Source: Pyrrhoderma lamaoense
Lineage: Eukaryota > Basidiomycota > Agaricomycetes > Hymenochaetales > Hymenochaetaceae
Assembly (NCBI GenBank): GCA_002794735.1
Contig: NBAZ01000020.1
Span: 310,001-374,000 of the forward strand
Direction: 5' to 3'
Length of the DNA: 64,000 nt
Part shown: piece after piece, positions 60,793 through 64,000 of the stretch
How positions within the stretch are numbered: the stretch's first letter is position 1
How the letters are laid out: every line of letters starts with the position of its first letter
The notes under the pieces: generated by a model
The model's input: the letters and a program-made list of their open reading frames with translations, nothing else
Database searches by the model: none
Told to the model about the DNA's origin: nothing
Translations under genes and position numbers: made by a program

Positions 60793-61091
60793 TTCCTCGA
60801 GTGTGGTTTTCTTTATCTTTGATACTCTTTGTTTTGTTTGTTTTCGTGCATGGTGGCAATTAGGTGGACAGCGAGTAAACTTGATTTCTCCTTTTTCCTA
60901 GTTGATATCTGGGTTGTGGTAGCGTAACCAGTCTATTCTATGATCATTTCGTCTGTTCCAATGTCTGTGACTGCGAATGTAATCAACTCCATGTGTTGAC
61001 CAATTTTTAGCTCTAGTTGTGCACTATGTGTAATAGTGTCCATTGCATTTTCTGAGTTGTCTGCATTGCGAAGTGGGATGGGAGTATCAAG

Positions 61092-61346
61092 TCATTGTGT
61101 GATTACGTTGTTTTGCTTTACAAAGCGCCAGTTCAAAAAGCTAGTAGATGCTCCACTGTCTACCATTGCTTGGGTGGTTGTTGAACGGTTTTTTCCTATC
61201 AGAGTTATGGAGATATGTATCTGATGATGTAGATTTTTATTTCCAGACATATAAATATTGGATACATTTGCCCTAACTAATTCGTACTTCTGATTAAGAG
61301 AACACTGGTTCTGCATCACAAGTGGTGCAACCTGTTGTTGTGACAC
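61092..61346 (-). pseudogene. Aspartic protease region of the chromovirus
   Basis: The frame contains AMVDSGASTSFLNWRFVKQN, the DSGA active-site motif of retropepsins, preceded by ITLIGKNRSTTT. It ends at a stop (61092-61094), and the link to RT (60793-61091) is not open in one frame. Probably once continuous with pol. Confidence 0.8.
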
Positions 61347-61348
61347 CT

Positions 61349-61871
61349 CTAAAAAGACAACTTGGAAGTTTCCTCTACCTTGTCTGTCTTTAGAAGTTTG
61401 TTGAGCAGCGTTTTCATTTCCTCTAAAGTCTGTTGTTTGCTCCTCCCTTGTCCTGCTTTCTTGACCACACTCGTCTCCTTCTTTTCTTCTTCCCCTGTCA
61501 TCGCTCCTTTAGCTTTCCAGGTCGAAGACAAACTATTGTAGCTGTTGCTGTTGTTGTTGTTGTTGTTGTTGTTGTTGCTGTTGTTGTTTGGGTACTTCCA
61601 CCTTCTATAGCATTCGTTCATGCGATGACTCTTTAAAGCACATTTCAAGCAAAGTCTATTCGCCTACGTCGTTCTATTTCTGTCTGTGGCACATGTGTGG
61701 GTGTGGGTGTTGTTCGTAAGGCATCCACTTCCATTGCATCTCCCTTAGTGTGTTCAGTAGCAAAGGTGTTTGTGGATGTGGTTGCTTCTCTGATACATTG
61801 TAAGTTTTTACAGACTGTGCTTGCTTGGGTGATGAATTGGCTGAGTGTCACAAGTTCATGAACTGTTCGGA
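61349..61871 (-). pseudogene. Gag C-terminal part with CCHC zinc knuckle
   Basis: Minus-strand frames contain RTVHELVTLSQFITQ, DAMEVDALRTTPTP and an Arg-rich stretch, then CLKCALKSHRMNEC, a C-x2-C-x4-H-x4-C nucleocapsid knuckle. A one-base shift near 61655 splits it into two frames. The next segment holds a poly-Asn run coded by a GTT/AAC microsatellite (about 61539-61581) and a Lys/Glu-rich tail. Its upstream N-terminal part is missing in this orientation because the adjacent block is inverted. Confidence 0.8.
61539..61581. repeat. GTT/GCT trinucleotide microsatellite
   Basis: A run of gtt units with a few gct interruptions. On the minus strand it codes a poly-Asn stretch with Ser in the gag-derived frame. 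Confidence 0.85.
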
Positions 61872-62586
61872 TGCGTGGAGGCACTTGAAAACCAGATAAC
61901 ATTAGTGACAGGAAGGATAAATGAGCTACGAGGTACAGACAAAGCACCAGCTGGATTGGTTCTAGGACTGGGAACACGTATTGCAGACTTAGAGTGCTGC
62001 ATGAATGATCTAAGGACTGATGACCTCGACCTTATGAGAATTGTCCCCGATCTACAGATAGAAATCTTGGCATTAACACAATGGCTTAATGGCACCCAAG
62101 TTGGGACAATCTCATCACAAGGCTGAACAAAGGTCAACGAGCCCGAGGAATTCCATGGCGACTGCGACAAATTTGACATCTTTGTTACACAACTCCAACT
62201 TTACTTGGGAGCTAATGGAAAGGTGTACCCAGACAACAGGTCACGTTCTATCTACACATTGTCATAGATCAAAGGAAAAGCTTATGGACATATTATGGGC
62301 ATCGCAGCAACAGTGGCAACACCCAACGAAGCCCCAGAAGTAAACAACTTTAACCTTCTCTACAAAAAGCTCGAAAATATCTTTAGACCAGTTGACAGAA
62401 AAGGCAATGCAGAGCGGTCTATTTGTGCACTCAAGCTTAACAGCTACAAGGACATCAAGGCATACACAGTGGAGTTCCAACAGCTAGCTGACATAACTGG
62501 ATGGAGCGATGGCGCCTTGGCAAGCCAATACAAAAATGGCTTCACTAAAGAAGTTAAAAGACACATGGTTGCGATCATCCCACGCA
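61872..62586 (+). pseudogene. Gag N-terminal and core part, inverted relative to the rest of the element
   Basis: This 715-bp block is read on the plus strand while all other genes of the element are on the minus strand. One frame runs from VEALENQITL through KVNEPEEFHGDCDKFDIFV, LQLYLGANGKVYPDNRSRSI, VNNFNLLYKKLENIFRPVDR and IKAYTVEFQQLADITGW. This is the retrotransposon Gag (capsid-like) domain. Stops at 62124-62126 (TGA) and 62265-62267 (TAG) interrupt it. The block is bounded by TGCGTGG (61872-61878) and its reverse complement CCACGCA (62580-62586). Flipping it would rejoin the gag frame to a Met codon on the right and to RTVHELV on the left. Confidence 0.85.
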
Positions 62587-62685
62587 CATAGTGATGATTG
62601 GTCCCGTGATACCATTTATGACTGTAGTCAACTCTGCTTGCGTCCAAGTGCGAGACTGGTGAAGTGGTGTGTCTGTTATGGTTGT

Positions 62686-62859
62686 CTAGTTTTTTGAGAG
62701 TTCGAAAACTGCAAATACTAGAACAAGTGTGATAATGAAGACTGCAAGAGTTCCTATAACGATTGGTGACTGGAAAATTAATGCAGAGAATTGGAGGGTT
62801 CTTTGTACTCGTGTTTGATTAAGGCTGCTTTCTTTGAGGTCAATGTTGGAGGTGTCCAT
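62686..62859 (-). CDS. Small single-helix membrane ORF just inside the 5' LTR
   Basis: A 57-codon frame from ATG (62857-62859) to TAG (62686-62688), between the 5' LTR (ending 62896) and the original gag start (about 62589). The N-terminal half is polar (MDTSNIDLKESSLNQTRVQR). The C-terminal half is a strongly hydrophobic helix of about 24 residues (SPIVIGTLAVFIITLVLVFA), then FELSKN. It is uninterrupted although pol is full of stops. I know of no standard Ty3/Gypsy gene at this place. It may be a genuine accessory micro-protein, an upstream ORF, or chance. Confidence 0.45.
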   Translation of the reverse strand: MDTSNIDLKESSLNQTRVQRTLQFSALIFQSPIVIGTLAVFIITLVLVFAVFELSKN

Positions 62860-62895
62860 CCACTAGTGGTAGTGAGTAGAAAAAAGTTAACCTAA

Positions 62896-63268
62896 TGTTA
62901 CAGTTGCAGTAATCAGGCAAGCCTTATGCACGCGTGACGTGGCAACGATAACAATAGATCTGCACAGTTCTAAGTATGACGCTCAAAACCACTAGTTGAC
63001 TTAGTAGCAGTTGTCTCACTGCGAGAGAACTCTACAAGTTAGTTATATTTAAGTGCTACTTAGTACAATATGCTTACCTGTGAGAGAACTCTACAAGAGG
63101 TTAACTTTATGGTGATGATAGTCAGAAAATAAAGTGTGTGGGGAGTTCTCTCGCAGATTGCTGGGTTTATATACTAGTGGGAACAAACATTAATAAGCAA
63201 TGAGTCATGAATGATAAATTGGAATATGAGTCAAGTAATGAAGTGAGTCATGTGAGAATGAGTCATAC
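62896..63268 (-). repeat. Right LTR (5' LTR) of the chromovirus, truncated
   Basis: Begins TGTTACAG and aligns gap-free with 57101-57473. The match stops abruptly at 63268, 116 bp short of full length, where sequence belonging to the next element begins. I count 19 differences in 373 bp, all transitions. Confidence 0.9.
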
Positions 63269-63676
63269 GGTACTAGGGGACTCATTCCAACTGACTGTGT
63301 ACTTGAGATTTGCTAGTTTGTTCTGCTTCATGTAACTGCTATATGAACACCTATATCTCCTGTGTCAGTGACCAGCAGAGCCTTTACTTGATAAGTACTA
63401 AGTGTGAGCAACACAAAGTGGAGAACAAATGTATTGAGGTACCGAGATAAGACAAGAACAAAGCTAAGTTATACATGAGCTACTAAGCGGTCTTATATAT
63501 CTAATAAAACTGGGAAAAGTATGAGGTAATAACTACATAGCACTCAATCACCTGACTCCTAGTGACTAAGCCAATCACATGACAACCAGTAACTCTCTTA
63601 GTAACTATTTATGTGATAGAAGAGAAATAATAAGAAAATGAAAAAAATAACTACAAGTTCGTTTTTGTTCATGACA
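63269..63676 (-). mobile_element. LTR (3' side) of a second chromovirus; left boundary uncertain
   Basis: The right end, TTCATGACA, is followed by a plus-strand tcaccctctcctta, a polypurine tract on the minus strand. This is the same arrangement as at 57580-57602. A chromodomain frame lies further right. The left boundary is not clear; a TG start near 63296 is one possibility. It interrupts the LTR of the first chromovirus. Confidence 0.6.
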
Positions 63677-63690
63677 TCACCCTCTCCTTA
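63677..63690 (-). other. Polypurine tract of the second chromovirus
   Basis: Minus-strand TAAGGAGAGGGTGA immediately inside the LTR, resembling the tract of the first element. Confidence 0.6.
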
Positions 63691-63840
63691 TGCAAAACAT
63701 CCTTATTTTCTATTCCGCAAGCGGGTCAGTGAATTAATAGACAGGTTGGAATGGTAGTTGCTGGAAGTCTATGCTATATAGCTTGCAAGGAGCCAATGAA
63801 TTTTGTTAGTAAAACTCAGCTACGACCTTGAGCGCATTCT

Positions 63841-64000
63841 TTAAGTAGCTTGCTGATCGTGCTCATGCAAATACTCTTTCCATTTCACCTTGAACTGCAA
63901 TGCTCCACGTCCCACTAACCTAGCTTCTAACACTTCCTCCACTTCCCATTCTTCATTCCTATTTACAATCTCTGGTGGCAGTGGTGATAGTCATTGCTGT
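63841..64000 (-). CDS. C-terminal chromodomain of a second Gypsy integrase (runs off the window)
   Basis: The minus-strand frame reads PPEIVNRNEEWEVEEVLEAR then LQFKVKWKEY and stops at TAA (63841-63843). This is the chromodomain core (EWEVEEVL, VKWKEY) in the position expected just upstream of the 3' LTR of a chromovirus. It differs clearly in sequence from the chromodomain at 57705-57800, so it belongs to another family. The rest of the element lies right of the window, and no stop is seen in the visible part. Confidence 0.75.

Larger units (their letters stand above)
57101..63268 (-). mobile_element. Degenerate Ty3/Gypsy chromovirus, minus strand
   Basis: An LTR retrotransposon of about 6.2 kb. 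Reading the minus strand from right to left it has a truncated 5' LTR, a small membrane ORF, gag (partly inverted), zinc knuckle, protease, reverse transcriptase, RNase H, integrase, chromodomain, polypurine tract and a complete 3' LTR. The order protease-RT-RNaseH-integrase places it in Ty3/Gypsy, and the chromodomain after integrase marks it as a chromovirus. Many in-frame stops and at least two single-base shifts show it is dead. It is inserted in the second copy of the solo-LTR family and is itself interrupted at 63268. Confidence 0.92.

Noticed and set aside
61845..62592. An independent plus-strand gene inside the retroelement
   Set aside because: It is the gag domain of the same element in an inverted block; both block ends rejoin the minus-strand gag frame when reversed.

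Overview
This 64 kb window is nuclear DNA of a basidiomycete fungus, most likely an Agaricomycete. Almost every gene is broken by many short (about 45-70 nt) GT-AG introns. The proteins are fungal in type: an APSES/ankyrin MBF factor, Pmt4, Ccz1, Mpe1, a PACT-domain spindle-pole protein and a YANK kinase. Genes are tightly packed on both strands, and several divergent pairs share very short promoters. I cannot name the species.

Layout. 1-7,500 is gene-poor. Positions 1-2,073 and 4,246-6,319 are two nearly identical direct copies of one segment, followed at 6,405-6,965 by a 561-bp non-autonomous hAT-like transposon with perfect 19-bp terminal inverted repeats (TIRs) and an 8-bp target duplication. 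From 7,502 to 54,616 the window is a conserved housekeeping block: MBP1-like (+), PRP4 (-), PMT4 (+), a ZC3H3/Red5-like CCCH zinc-finger protein (+), dihydroxyacetone kinase (-), CCZ1 (-), a UBP12/USP15-like deubiquitinase (+), RPL43/eL43 (+), an F-box/LRR-like protein (-), the PP2A B55 subunit (-), COX9-like (+), a DNAJB12/14-like ER J-protein (-), FBXO9/Hrt3-like (+), VPS5 (+, with an apparent frameshift), MPE1 (-), a pericentrin/Pcp1-like spindle-pole protein (+), cardiolipin synthase (-), a YEA4/SLC35B4-like nucleotide-sugar transporter (+), a YANK-type AGC kinase (+), a She3-like coiled-coil protein (-) and a NUP35/53-like nucleoporin (-).

From 54,617 to the end the window is a nest of retroelements. 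A 1,757-bp solo LTR (55,198-56,954, TSD ATAGA) carries a 281-codon open reading frame in its presumed U3 region. A second copy of that LTR starts 12 bp later and is interrupted by a degenerate Ty3/Gypsy chromovirus on the minus strand (57,101-63,268). The pol of this element is littered with in-frame stops, all of a kind that C-to-T deamination can make. Its two LTRs differ only by transitions. A 715-bp block holding most of gag is inverted between 7-bp inverted repeats, and a small one-helix membrane ORF lies just inside the 5' LTR. The end of a second chromovirus (LTR, polypurine tract, chromodomain) runs off the right edge.

The genes have no common pathway; they cover cell-cycle transcription, splicing, 3'-end processing, O-mannosylation, endosomal and vacuolar traffic, ubiquitin turnover, phosphatase and kinase signalling, mitochondria and the nuclear pore. 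The main points of interest are the ORF-bearing LTR, the gag inversion and mutational decay of the chromovirus, the hAT-like element, paired MCB boxes upstream of the MBF gene, and the VPS5 frameshift.
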